DNA from: Spirosoma endbachense
GTDB taxonomy: Bacteria; Bacteroidota; Bacteroidia; Cytophagales; Spirosomataceae
Length of the DNA stretch: 64,000 nucleotides
Reading direction: 5' to 3'
Assembly (NCBI RefSeq): GCF_010233585.1
Contig: NZ_CP045997.1
Span: 7,371,270-7,435,269 of the forward strand
This document shows positions 10,301-17,030 of this stretch, in pieces; positions within the stretch are counted from its first letter, which is position 1, and every line of letters begins with the position of its first letter. The position numbers and the translations under genes are program-made. Below the pieces are notes generated by a model, which saw only the letters and a list, made by a program, of their open reading frames with translations, ran no database searches and was not told the origin of the DNA.

Positions 10301-11048
10301 GATACTGAAGTGCTACGAAGGGCAAAAAGAGCCGGTTCACCGATTGTTCGTCGATAAAGGCCAACAGGGCCGTCAAATCCAGACGAAGTTCTTCATCAAT
10401 CAGGATGAGTGTTCCACCTGTACTGAGCGTAGCAAAAATCTCCTGAAATGAAACGTCAAAGCTAAGGGGCGCCAACTGCAACGTTCTTGTACCGACTGCT
10501 GCCTCCGAATTAGTAGCCTGCCATTGCAACAGGTTCATCAGCGGCCCGTGCCCCATGCTGACGCCTTTGGGCTTACCGGTTGAGCCTGATGTATAGAGCA
10601 CATAAGCGGTGCTAGTTTGCAGACTTGCCGATTGCGGTATTATACCAGAGGCTTTACCCGCCGAAATTACCTGAAGACCTATGCCCTCAAATACAGGTGC
10701 ATCGTGAGCTGTGGCCAGGCAGGTTTTAATGCCTGAATCAACGCTGATTTGTTGCAAACGTTGGGCAGGATACGTTGGGTCGAGCGGAAGGTAGGCTTTA
10801 CCCGCCTTCAACACAGCTAGTACACCAATAACCATGTCCAGGCTTCGGGTACTGCTTACACCGATTAACGTTGCCTCAGGATCAATACTCAGAATAGTCT
10901 GGCATACGGTTTCTGCCTGTTCGTTTAACTGGCGGTAAGTCAGTTTATCTCCGCCAAAAATTAAAGCGATGGTATCAGGATGCGTACTGGCAGTTTTTTC
11001 GACTAGTTGATGAACAAACTGCGAGATGACAAGACCCTTGTTTTCCAT
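4344..11048 (-). CDS. Hybrid NRPS/type I PKS with aminotransferase: A-PCP-KS-AT-ACP-AMT
   Basis: A 2234-residue megasynthase that should start the assembly line, since no condensation or acyl-ligase domain precedes its adenylation domain. Domains: adenylation (about 10-500; YTSGSTGKPKG near 152, NQYGPTE near 295), PCP (GGNSLLA, Ser near 549), ketosynthase (about 612-1035; SACSTSL Cys near 783, EAHGTATPLGD near 918, SNMGHL near 958), acyltransferase (about 1135-1440; GHSIGEF and a malonyl-type HAFH near 1333), ACP (GLDSLLL, Ser near 1555), an Ala/Pro/Gln-rich linker, and a class III PLP aminotransferase (about 1720-2234; DEVITGFR, with the PLP Lys expected in SYGKVVGAG near 2010). No KR or DH is present, so the beta-keto group made by KS should be converted directly to a beta-amine, as in the MycA/ItuA iturin enzymes. 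The adenylation pocket reads D-V-Q-F-M-A-Q-V-V-K by eye, which resembles proline-type codes but with two differences. It is transcribed immediately before the C-A-PCP-TE gene. No PPTase or MbtH gene lies in the window. Confidence 0.95.
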   Translation of the reverse strand: MENKGLVISQFVHQLVEKTASTHPDTIALIFGGDKLTYRQLNEQAETVCQTILSIDPEATLIGVSSTRSLDMVIGVLAVLKAGKAYLPLDPTYPAQRLQQISVDSGIKTCLATAHDAPVFEGIGLQVISAGKASGIIPQSASLQTSTAYVLYTSGSTGKPKGVSMGHGPLMNLLQWQATNSEAAVGTRTLQLAPLSFDVSFQEIFATLSTGGTLILIDEELRLDLTALLAFIDEQSVNRLFLPFVALQYLAEAAVSTQRFPSALREIMTAGEQLKITPQLTSFFTALPNCVLFNQYGPTECHVVSQLKLDGNPAEWPLLPSIGKAIDNVSLFIADENLALLPDGESGELLIAGDCLAEGYLHQEALTNEKFIELAMPEQGITRIYRTGDLARYLPDGTIEFLGRRDDQVKIRGHRVELGELEVIINQLQGIKQAVVVAREGIGGQKQLIAYLVSSGETKENVGIRKELEQRLPDYMMPSAFVWMDDFPKTSSGKVDKKKLPAPEQKRPELAVTYRKPKTQLEQTIANVWATLLQLDKVGLDDNFFELGGNSLLAQKIVAALKQEQQTLPVTKLYQYPTIAGITRYLQPQALVQAGSEVTKPLPQKGIPSTHQADVAIIGMTGRFPGATTIDEFWDLLKQGRETTRFFTDEELDVNIPARLKNDSLYVKARGVIDNADQFDAQFFGLAPTVAQLMDPQQRVFLEIAWEALEQTGYLPQQYSGRVGVFAGCGNNTYYLNNVLTNTELVDQVGRFQVMTLNEKDYIASRTAYQLNLKGPAVSVYSACSTSLLAITQAVQSIRIGQCDVALAGGATITAPINSGHLYQEGAMLSKDGHCRSFDAQGEGTVFSDGAGVVLLKNLDAARRDGDTIYGVIKGVGVNNDGAGKGSFTAPNAEGQAAAIAMAIQDAQIEPTTISYVEAHGTATPLGDPIEIEGLTIGFGEQIEKQYCAIGSVKSNMGHLTAAAGVAGLIKTTLALYHRQIPASLHFSTANTAINFAETPFFVNTKLTEWKPTGVREMNPRRAGVSSFGVGGTNVHVVLEEFIQEEPQTTAGRPLQLITWSAKSLISRETYADRLAEKLRQKAPLSLPDTAFTLQTTRPDFKHRRFAVAATSTELLEKLTATTVTPSTIKTVKEAPGEVVFMFPGQGAQFLNMGRMLYDHETVYRQAVDDCADLLKAHMEVDIRQVIYPQALDVDAEQRLKNTRYTQPALFVTEYALAKLWMSWGIEPSIFCGHSIGEFVAAHLAGVFTLADALMLIATRGQLVSEQPRGSMLSVRMPAETLQAMLPSSLSVAAINSHKLCVVAGPDEHIADFARLLDEQEILNQPLETSHAFHSSMMDPVIGAFEELVKKVALNRPQKPLVSTVTGSWLSDAQATDTSYWANHLRATVRFADAITTIVELENPLLLEVGPGHVTATLARQQTNNKPITVLAGLVNNADELVAYQSVLTTLGQLYLNGLEPDWAGFYADQSRKRLNLPTYAFDRKRCWVDPVRLSVASIQTNTTPDIATSSTPIAQPAMRKDTLINKINTLLEDASGIDMEGVTPDMSFLEIGLDSLLLTQVALTLKKEFNVPVTFRQLTSEYATPELLANYLDRTLPISDAPVPAPQPIASSVQPEQTYVAPVASYGGVPVAANDSALGLIAQQLQLLAKQVALLQGTNPEVVIPSAPVVQAVVTTNTNRSAEAIPMPKAETTSLKVATIDTADLTPEEKIELKKPFGATARIERQASELTNEQQFFLERLTRRYNQKTKNSKAYAQQHRSHMADPRVVSGFRPLTKEIVYPLVVNRSKGSHLWDIDGNEYIDALNGFGSNMFGYQPDLIKQALHDQIENGYEVGPQHELAGEVSQLICELTGTDRAALCNTGSEAVLGTMRIARTVTGRSLIVAFSGSYHGIADEVLVRGTKKLKSFPAAPGIMPESVQNMLILDYGTEESLKIIRERAHELAAVLVEPVQSRRPEFVPIEFLKQVRAITAASGTALIFDEVITGFRTHPGGAQALFGIKADLASYGKVVGAGLPIGVIAGKRAFMDALDGGFWQYGDSSVPEVGVTYFAGTFVRHPMALAAAKASLHYMKEKGPSLQQELTQKTRRLADALNVIIDRQQIPLVVAQFGSLWKIKFKEEIPYGELLFTLMREKGIHIWDGFPCFLSEAHTDEEINTIIDRFSRSINELIDAGFLDATPTLATRVQMAGVALAGDLPPVQGARLGRDQLGNPAWFIPNPERPGKYLQVKLNEI

Positions 11049-11166
11049 ATGAGTACTACGAATGAATTGAGGAATTAGCGACTACCTAATTCCGATAAAA
11101 CCTACTTGTCGGTAGTTTCTCTGTATCTACCTTCACTAATCGGTATTAATTTGACTCAATAGCTTT

Positions 11167-13356
11167 CTAGGGCATGTTGCGCTGAGACAGCACCGAACGC
11201 TCCGCTCCAACAGGTACCTGTCTAACATCTGCCCGGCCGGGAACATCGATGTAATTCCCTTCAACACGATTCAAAATGAGGAGAATAGGCTGGTTGGTTA
11301 CCCGTACATATAGACTCAATAATTGCTTCTCGGCGCGTGCCCAGGCACTATTGGCATCAACTACCAATAACGATAGAACGCTGTTTTTGAGTAGATAGAC
11401 TGGTATCTGATTCGTCAGAAGCGGTGGTAATTCAAGCACAATCCGATCGAACTGAGACGCATCAAATCCATGATTATAGTCAATCAGGTAATCTACGCCC
11501 GTAACGTTCATAAAATCTGGGCGAACCGTATACGGAAAGAGTGTAATTCCACCAATCAATTCTTTTTGCTCTTTTCCGGTTACGCGTGGATAACAGTATG
11601 CCACCTTCTGATCGGCTTCGGCATATAGTTGATTCAATCCATTTGCCACCCAGGTTTTGCCCTGTTTCGACCCGATGCTGAAAAGGGTAACAAGGGGTGG
11701 GAACGGTTTAGAGGTAGCCTGCGAAATTTCAATATTAACTGCATTGAAAAGCTGCTCGAACATATTCCGGCTAGCCAGCGTCGCTTTTGAAAAAACGTTC
11801 GGTTTGGAAACGGTCGGAAACAAGGCCGAAACCGGCATGCCAACCTGTTGTTCAGCCTGCTCTGGCGAATGAATCCGATTATCAAGCCAGAAGCGTAGGG
11901 CCATCAGCAGCAAGGCGATAAAAATGCCGGCGCCAGCGCCAATAGCAATCATCTGCGTCCGTTTCGATACCTGGGGGGTCAATGGGTAGTCGGGCGCGTC
12001 CATGATCTCCAGCGTACCGCCAATGGCAATATCCTGACGACGGGTCTGAGATTGTTCTACCTGTTGTAATAAGTCGAGGTATTCTTTTTCGGCAACGCTC
12101 AGACCGCGTTCCAGCTGCCGGAGTTGAGATCCTAATGGCGTGTATTCATTCGTTTTAACCTGGTACTCACTGATCCGTTTTTTATACAATTCCAGACGGG
12201 CAACAGATTCGTCATACTCCAGTGATTTGGCTAATCGATCAGTAGCCATTGCCTGTGCCGGAACGCCATCGGATGTGTTGGTGGCAGCATCGTATTTTTG
12301 AGCGCTGATTTTCAGATCCTCCGATGCTTTCGCAATGCCTTCCTGTAACTTGGTAATGACATGTTTGGGTTGGCCATAGGCTCGCGCATTAGCCAGCTTA
12401 TTTTCAGCCTCAGTTAGTTTTTTCTGTTTTTCGTTCAGATCAGCCTGGGCGGCATTTAATGTTCCCTGCTGAGTTGTTCGGCGATTGAGTGCATCGAGTG
12501 ACGCTTTTGCGGCATCTTTCCGCATCAATTCCTCATTATACGCCTTAATAAGTTCTTCGCGGGAGGTGGCTACGTTGCGGGCTTCTTCGTCATAATTTAA
12601 CACCTTATTATTGGTGTTGAAAGCCCGTAAATTTGCTTCAGCCTGATCGAGTGCCTGCTTCGCTTTCTTCAGTTTATCTTCGTAATAATTAACTACCGAG
12701 TTCGTTTCAGATGTTTTCAGATTAGAATACCGGTAATTCAACGCTTTGATGGCGTAAACGAGGGTTTTTTGCGCTACCGCCGGATCGCTGGATTCAAACT
12801 CCATCGTCAGCACGTCGTTTGTATTTTTACGGGCCGACGCTTTCAGCTTTTCGCCTAACAACTGAATTGAATAATGAGACCCCGGTTTGATCAGCAACGC
12901 TTTTATGGGGTTATCATACGGGCTTTTTGCCAGACTGTCGATGAGCTTGTGTAAGTCGGTTGAATCACTATTGACAAACAGAGCGTTCTGCCAGGTAGGT
13001 GGAATTGACTGCCGAAGCTGTTGAAAACCAGCCGCCGACAAGACTAAACTATCTGGTTGCTGAAGCCGTAAATGATCGGTCAGCAAGTCTATTCCTATCT
13101 GGAGCAAGGTTTCCTTCGAGCTCAGTGTCGTTAGAATGTTGTCAATTGCACTAGCCGACCGGTCAACGACACCGCCCTGTTTATCAGACAGTAAGGAATA
13201 GCGAGAAACCAGGCCTGTATATAAAGTTGCCTGGGATTTATAAACTTTAGGCTCATTCCGTGTAACATAAAAAGCTGTTCCAGCTGTTACACAGGGAATA
13301 AGAATGAACCAGAGTATATGCTGTTTCAGAAGCCGCAGAAATACTTCGACTGTCAT
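11167..13356 (-). CDS. Wzc/GumC-like polysaccharide co-polymerase, degenerate ATPase
   Basis: A 729-residue inner-membrane protein of the exopolysaccharide chain-length family. An N-terminal membrane helix (about 13-29) is followed by a Wzz domain and a long periplasmic coiled coil (about 200-410, rich in Ala/Lys/Glu), then a second helix near 470-490. The cytoplasmic tail resembles a BY-kinase: GSKQGKT keeps the P-loop lysine. The Walker A' Asp-rich motif and the Walker B aspartate are missing (VAYCYPRV and LELPPLL occupy those places) and there is no C-terminal tyrosine cluster. Autophosphorylation is therefore unlikely, and a structural or ATP-binding role in polymer length control and export is more probable. 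It is 9 bp downstream of the TolC-like gene on the same strand, which suggests an operon. Confidence 0.85.
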   Translation of the reverse strand: MTVEVFLRLLKQHILWFILIPCVTAGTAFYVTRNEPKVYKSQATLYTGLVSRYSLLSDKQGGVVDRSASAIDNILTTLSSKETLLQIGIDLLTDHLRLQQPDSLVLSAAGFQQLRQSIPPTWQNALFVNSDSTDLHKLIDSLAKSPYDNPIKALLIKPGSHYSIQLLGEKLKASARKNTNDVLTMEFESSDPAVAQKTLVYAIKALNYRYSNLKTSETNSVVNYYEDKLKKAKQALDQAEANLRAFNTNNKVLNYDEEARNVATSREELIKAYNEELMRKDAAKASLDALNRRTTQQGTLNAAQADLNEKQKKLTEAENKLANARAYGQPKHVITKLQEGIAKASEDLKISAQKYDAATNTSDGVPAQAMATDRLAKSLEYDESVARLELYKKRISEYQVKTNEYTPLGSQLRQLERGLSVAEKEYLDLLQQVEQSQTRRQDIAIGGTLEIMDAPDYPLTPQVSKRTQMIAIGAGAGIFIALLLMALRFWLDNRIHSPEQAEQQVGMPVSALFPTVSKPNVFSKATLASRNMFEQLFNAVNIEISQATSKPFPPLVTLFSIGSKQGKTWVANGLNQLYAEADQKVAYCYPRVTGKEQKELIGGITLFPYTVRPDFMNVTGVDYLIDYNHGFDASQFDRIVLELPPLLTNQIPVYLLKNSVLSLLVVDANSAWARAEKQLLSLYVRVTNQPILLILNRVEGNYIDVPGRADVRQVPVGAERSVLSQRNMP

Positions 13357-13365
13357 AGTATTCTA

Positions 13366-14205
13366 TCAGTTACGCTTCAACCGTTGAATGGGCAGGCCCA
13401 TCATCGTTTCGAAGATGTGAACATTTTTCAGAAATTCTCCTTTAACCTGCTCAGTTGTCGCTTTCGTTTCAATATAGCGGCTGGTGGCACTAGCTAAATA
13501 CTCAGCGGTTATTTTCCCTTTCTGCACCTCAAGTTCTGCAACTCGAAAAGCGGCCAGTGAAGCCTGTTCTTCAATAAGTCGAAATTTTAATATTTGCTGC
13601 GACGTGATCATATCCTGATACAAGACGATCAGCTCCCGCTTTATTTGCTGTTCAATTGTTTCTTTTTGTATTACAGCAGCCCGATAATTCGAATAAGCCT
13701 GCCGAATCTGGTGTTTGCGCCCAAACAGGTCATAGAGCGATACGCGCAGATCGACTCCAACCCGATATCCATTAGCAATTTGACCTATTGGATCACGGTT
13801 GGTCACTGTTCCTCCCGATGAAAGAATCGACTGGTTGCCACCTGAGTAATTGGCAGAACCACCAAGATTTTGGAGAATCTGCGATTTAGTACCCTGATAG
13901 GATGCATCCAGCGAATTAGCAACCTCATTTTGATATTTAATCAGCGGTGAATTGGTGATCGCTATTTTTACCAGCTCATCGAATGGAATTAGTTGAACGG
14001 CAATATCCTGATCGATGTCAAGATATACCGTATCATTAGCCAAACCAGATGATTGGCCAAACATCATTAACCTTCTACCAGTAGCTTTTTGACCATAGCA
14101 AATTGACGATACAAATAGGCTAAATAATAAAATCAGGCTTGTCTGATAATATCTAGTTATTGACAGTCTGGAAAAATAAACCTTCATTCTAAAAAAAGTT
14201 TGCAT
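13366..14205 (-). CDS. Short TolC-like outer-membrane efflux protein
   Basis: A 279-residue secreted protein. After a basic N-terminus comes a hydrophobic signal (SLILLFSLFVSSICYG). The mature part begins with a TolC-type segment (PFDELVKIAITNSPLIKYQ), followed by helical repeats with EQQIKRELIVLYQ. It covers about one OEP repeat, so it is much shorter than the usual 420-480 residues of TolC, and no frameshift remnant was seen downstream. It probably works with the adjacent GumC-like protein in polysaccharide export, perhaps as a minimal outer-membrane or periplasmic element. An internal ATG at 14187 would also give a sound signal peptide. Confidence 0.7.
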   Translation of the reverse strand: MQTFFRMKVYFSRLSITRYYQTSLILLFSLFVSSICYGQKATGRRLMMFGQSSGLANDTVYLDIDQDIAVQLIPFDELVKIAITNSPLIKYQNEVANSLDASYQGTKSQILQNLGGSANYSGGNQSILSSGGTVTNRDPIGQIANGYRVGVDLRVSLYDLFGRKHQIRQAYSNYRAAVIQKETIEQQIKRELIVLYQDMITSQQILKFRLIEEQASLAAFRVAELEVQKGKITAEYLASATSRYIETKATTEQVKGEFLKNVHIFETMMGLPIQRLKRN

Positions 14206-14605
14206 ATAGCAATTGTCTGAACCCCTCAGCCTCCGAAAACGAAAAGCAACTGTTTACTAACTAGCCGATCATCTATCGTTAAGGTTCAGATTTGCCACTT
14301 TATCTGTCCATCTAGTAGACTCTCTTAAACTTTTGACGAGTTTTTGCACGCTGTGTCACATACTTAGCTTAGACTATTTTAGTATTATACCGTGAAGTTG
14401 TCATTGAGTTAATTTTCAGGAGATGAACTGGCTATGTACAAAAAGCCTGAGGATGAAGGTCATAGAAAAATACAAATTAGTTATCTATGACTCTCATCCT
14501 CAGAAAATTAATGCCCTTTATATAGCTACCAATACTACATACTTTGTACGTTTAATAAATATAGGGCTTATGCATTCACGGTATAAGCTACCCTATAGTA
14601 AATAA
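14206..14605. other. AT-rich intergenic region with a 12-bp inverted-repeat pair
   Basis: This 400-bp gap lies upstream of the TolC-like gene and downstream of the glycosyltransferase gene. It contains TTATACCGTGAA at 14385-14396 and its exact reverse complement TTCACGGTATAA at 14575-14586, bounding a 202-bp AT-rich segment. A 60-codon open frame (14423-14605, plus strand) has no recognisable content, runs into the stop region of the convergent glycosyltransferase gene, and is not called. A promoter for the export genes is expected here, but no clear TAnnTTTG box was found on the minus strand. Confidence 0.4.
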
Positions 14606-15814
14606 TCAGGGGACTCGTGCTGGATCTGCGGGCTTTTCCGGCGAACTGGTATGGGGCGTGTGCATAAAGCTTTTAAAGGCTTTCCGGATGTTAAAAATAG
14701 CACGGGCAAAACGTAACATCAATACCGGAACAAGCATTATTTCCCGCATAGTAACCCGTTTCCATAAATAGCCGGGAACAGCAATAATCAGACTTGTAAT
14801 CAGAATCAGTAACGATAAGAGTGGCATACGCCATAAAATAGGGTCAGAACCCAACAAACCCAGAAGTGTACAAAGCCCAAGTACACCCAGCAAAATCACC
14901 CTGGGCAAAACAAGTGCCTGAATAACTTTGAATGCACTCGACATTCGTCCATTCACAAATTCCGTTACTCCCCGTCTGAAATAAAACTTCAGGAATTGCC
15001 ACTGGGCAGCAATCCAGCGAGTACGTTGATTTTCGAATACCGCCTGCTGAGCTACCTTTTCATCATAAACAAAGGCATCTTCCAGATAGCCGATCTTATT
15101 GCCACTCAATACGATGTTCATTTCCAGCTCTTTATCATAGCCTCCCATCGTATGCAAGTTAGCCATACCGGTTTTCATCAAAACCGGATCAAAAGCCATT
15201 CCCGAGCCAATAATTGACGAAGCCAGCCCCAGCGCGCGGCTTCCCTTCCGAAATATATGGTTATTAATCTCTTCGCTAATCGCATCCAGTACGGCCACGC
15301 TTGTATCTGTATTTTTAGCGACCCGATGACCCTGTACTGCTTTCCAGCCTTGCCCAAAAGCGGCATTTATACGGCTTAAAAAATCGGGTGCCATGTGGTT
15401 ATCGGCGTCCGACACGACTAAAATGTCATACTGATGATCTGGAATTTGCGCAAGTGCCGTGTTAATAGCCTTAGCTACTGTGGAAACCTCAAAAGAAACC
15501 ACAATTACCCGGATGGGTAACGTTGACAATAATTCTAATGTATGCGGCTGGAAGGAATCAGCAATGACAATCAATTCAAAGCGGTCGGCAGGATAGTCCT
15601 GTTTCAAATTGGCCCGTACCGAATCAACAATAACAGCATCTTCCTTATAAGCCGGGATTAATACACCTATCTTTTTATGGTCCTGTTGCTGACCAGTTTG
15701 GTACTTATCATCGGCCCGGCCAAGACGACCGGCAATCGCAAATACCGCCAGATAGACTACGCTAAGTGCCAGGTAACCTAAAAAAAAGAGGTATATAAAG
15801 TAGACTATAGCCAT
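14606..15814 (-). CDS. Family 2 glycosyltransferase, membrane-bound
   Basis: A 402-residue processive-type GT2. One N-terminal membrane helix (about 3-27) precedes the GT-A fold, which begins at KIGVLIPAYKED. A DxD-type motif occurs in VVSDADNH, and the acceptor-site QxxRW motif is present as QRTRW. Three or more hydrophobic segments follow (about 300-370), then a basic tail. It should transfer sugars from a nucleotide donor at the inner membrane to build or extend a polysaccharide or glycolipid. Its position upstream of the TolC-like and GumC-like genes, all on the minus strand, suggests a common exopolysaccharide. The 400-bp gap between them means it may have its own transcript. The sugar cannot be told from the sequence. 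Confidence 0.85.
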   Translation of the reverse strand: MAIVYFIYLFFLGYLALSVVYLAVFAIAGRLGRADDKYQTGQQQDHKKIGVLIPAYKEDAVIVDSVRANLKQDYPADRFELIVIADSFQPHTLELLSTLPIRVIVVSFEVSTVAKAINTALAQIPDHQYDILVVSDADNHMAPDFLSRINAAFGQGWKAVQGHRVAKNTDTSVAVLDAISEEINNHIFRKGSRALGLASSIIGSGMAFDPVLMKTGMANLHTMGGYDKELEMNIVLSGNKIGYLEDAFVYDEKVAQQAVFENQRTRWIAAQWQFLKFYFRRGVTEFVNGRMSSAFKVIQALVLPRVILLGVLGLCTLLGLLGSDPILWRMPLLSLLILITSLIIAVPGYLWKRVTMREIMLVPVLMLRFARAIFNIRKAFKSFMHTPHTSSPEKPADPARVP

Positions 15815-15974
15815 GATTAATAAATTTCATCAATTACAAGCTTTTTTTAGACCATTAAAGCTTTCAGCGTAATTATAATCAATATACAATCAAATTTTAC
15901 CCATTAATAGTCCCCAACCAGCAATATTAGTAACAAGAATAAGTCTTTTTAAACAATAATTTAAATCTAAATCA

Positions 15975-16016
15975 CCTAAAGTTGTACCAGATTCTTAGGT
16001 CTGGTACAACTTTAGG
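15975..16016 (-). terminator. 17-bp perfect hairpin after the PfkB kinase gene
   Basis: CCTAAAGTTGTACCAGA (15975-15991) pairs exactly with 16000-16016 across an 8-nt loop. It starts 11 bp beyond the PfkB stop codon on the minus strand, so it is a probable terminator. No run of T follows on the minus strand. Confidence 0.65.
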
Positions 16017-16027
16017 CAGGCCCTGAT

Positions 16028-16945
16028 TTACTCCAGCCCAAAGGCTGATAGCTTTACAAATTCACTGACGCGCTCCTGAATTTCGGACTGAGCCAGGTTC
16101 ATGATTCGCTCAGCACCGAATTTCTCAACACAGAACGAAGCCATAGCTGAACCATAAATAATGGCCCGTTTCATATTATCGAAGGAGATGTCGTCCGTTT
16201 TTGCCAGATAGCCAATAAAACCACCAGCAAACGTATCGCCCGCTCCCGTTGGGTCAAACACTTCTTCGAGCGGGAGCGCGGGAGCAAAAAATATTCGGTC
16301 TTCATTAAAAAGTAAAGCACCATGTTCTCCCTTCTTAATAATAACCGTTTTTGGCCCTAGCGTATGAATTTTAGCCGCTGCTTTCACCAGAGAATATTCA
16401 CGGGTTAGTTGTCGGGCTTCTTCATCATTAACAACCAGTACGTCGACAAGCTTTAACAGACTCATCAGGTCAGGATTAGCGATCTCAATCCAGAGGTTCA
16501 TGGTATCGAGTACGATTAGCTTGGGCCGCTTTTCTAACCGTTCGATGACCATCTGCTGAATAGCGGGTGCTGTGTTACCCAACATCAGGTATTGGCAATC
16601 CTGATACGATTCAGGAATGATAGGATCAAAATTTTCCATCACGTTCAACTGCACTTCCACGGTATCGCGGCTGTTCATGTCGTTATGGTATTTGCCCGAC
16701 CAGAAGAAGGTCTTCTCCCCTACTCTGATTTCTAACCCCTCCGTATTGACGCCATGCTGATTGAGATCGTCAATCATGGACTGTGGGAAATCGTCGCCGA
16801 CAACGGCGACCAGGTTATTCTCTTTCGTAAAATACGACGCTGATAGCGTAATGTAGGTGGCGGCACCGCCGATAATCTTGTCGGTCTTGCCAAATGGGGT
16901 TTCCAGCGCATCAAACGCCACGGAACCAACTGTAAGTAAGCTCAT
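16028..16945 (-). CDS. PfkB-family sugar/nucleoside kinase
   Basis: A 305-residue ribokinase-fold enzyme. The N-terminal signature lies in the segment that begins SLLTVGSVAFDALETP and holds the substrate-binding GGAATYITLSA. The C-terminal PfkB motif DPTGAGDTFAGGF carries the catalytic Asp and the anion hole. It should phosphorylate a small sugar or nucleoside with ATP in the cytosol. The start at 16945 is chosen because homology begins there (MSLLTVGS) and the purine-rich AGAAGAAA precedes it; the open frame extends 34 codons further into the neighbouring gene. The substrate is not clear. It follows the GNAT-like gene on the same strand with an 85-bp gap and ends at a strong hairpin. Confidence 0.85.
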   Translation of the reverse strand: MSLLTVGSVAFDALETPFGKTDKIIGGAATYITLSASYFTKENNLVAVVGDDFPQSMIDDLNQHGVNTEGLEIRVGEKTFFWSGKYHNDMNSRDTVEVQLNVMENFDPIIPESYQDCQYLMLGNTAPAIQQMVIERLEKRPKLIVLDTMNLWIEIANPDLMSLLKLVDVLVVNDEEARQLTREYSLVKAAAKIHTLGPKTVIIKKGEHGALLFNEDRIFFAPALPLEEVFDPTGAGDTFAGGFIGYLAKTDDISFDNMKRAIIYGSAMASFCVEKFGAERIMNLAQSEIQERVSEFVKLSAFGLE

Positions 16946-17030
16946 TTTCTTCTGGTTTACGGTCCACAGTTTACAGTATTTGCTGGCGGATAGGTTGTAT
17001 CCAGCCAACAGACCACTATAAACTGAAAAC

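Noticed and set aside
13366..14205. TolC-like gene as a frameshifted full-length gene
   Set aside because: I looked for the second OEP repeat in the other frames downstream. The next gene begins 9 bp later with its own good start, so there is no room for a lost half.
14423..14605. 60-codon plus-strand frame in the gap before the glycosyltransferase gene
   Set aside because: It has no recognisable content, is AT-rich, crosses one arm of the 12-bp inverted repeat and ends exactly at the convergent gene's stop codon. It looks like a chance frame.
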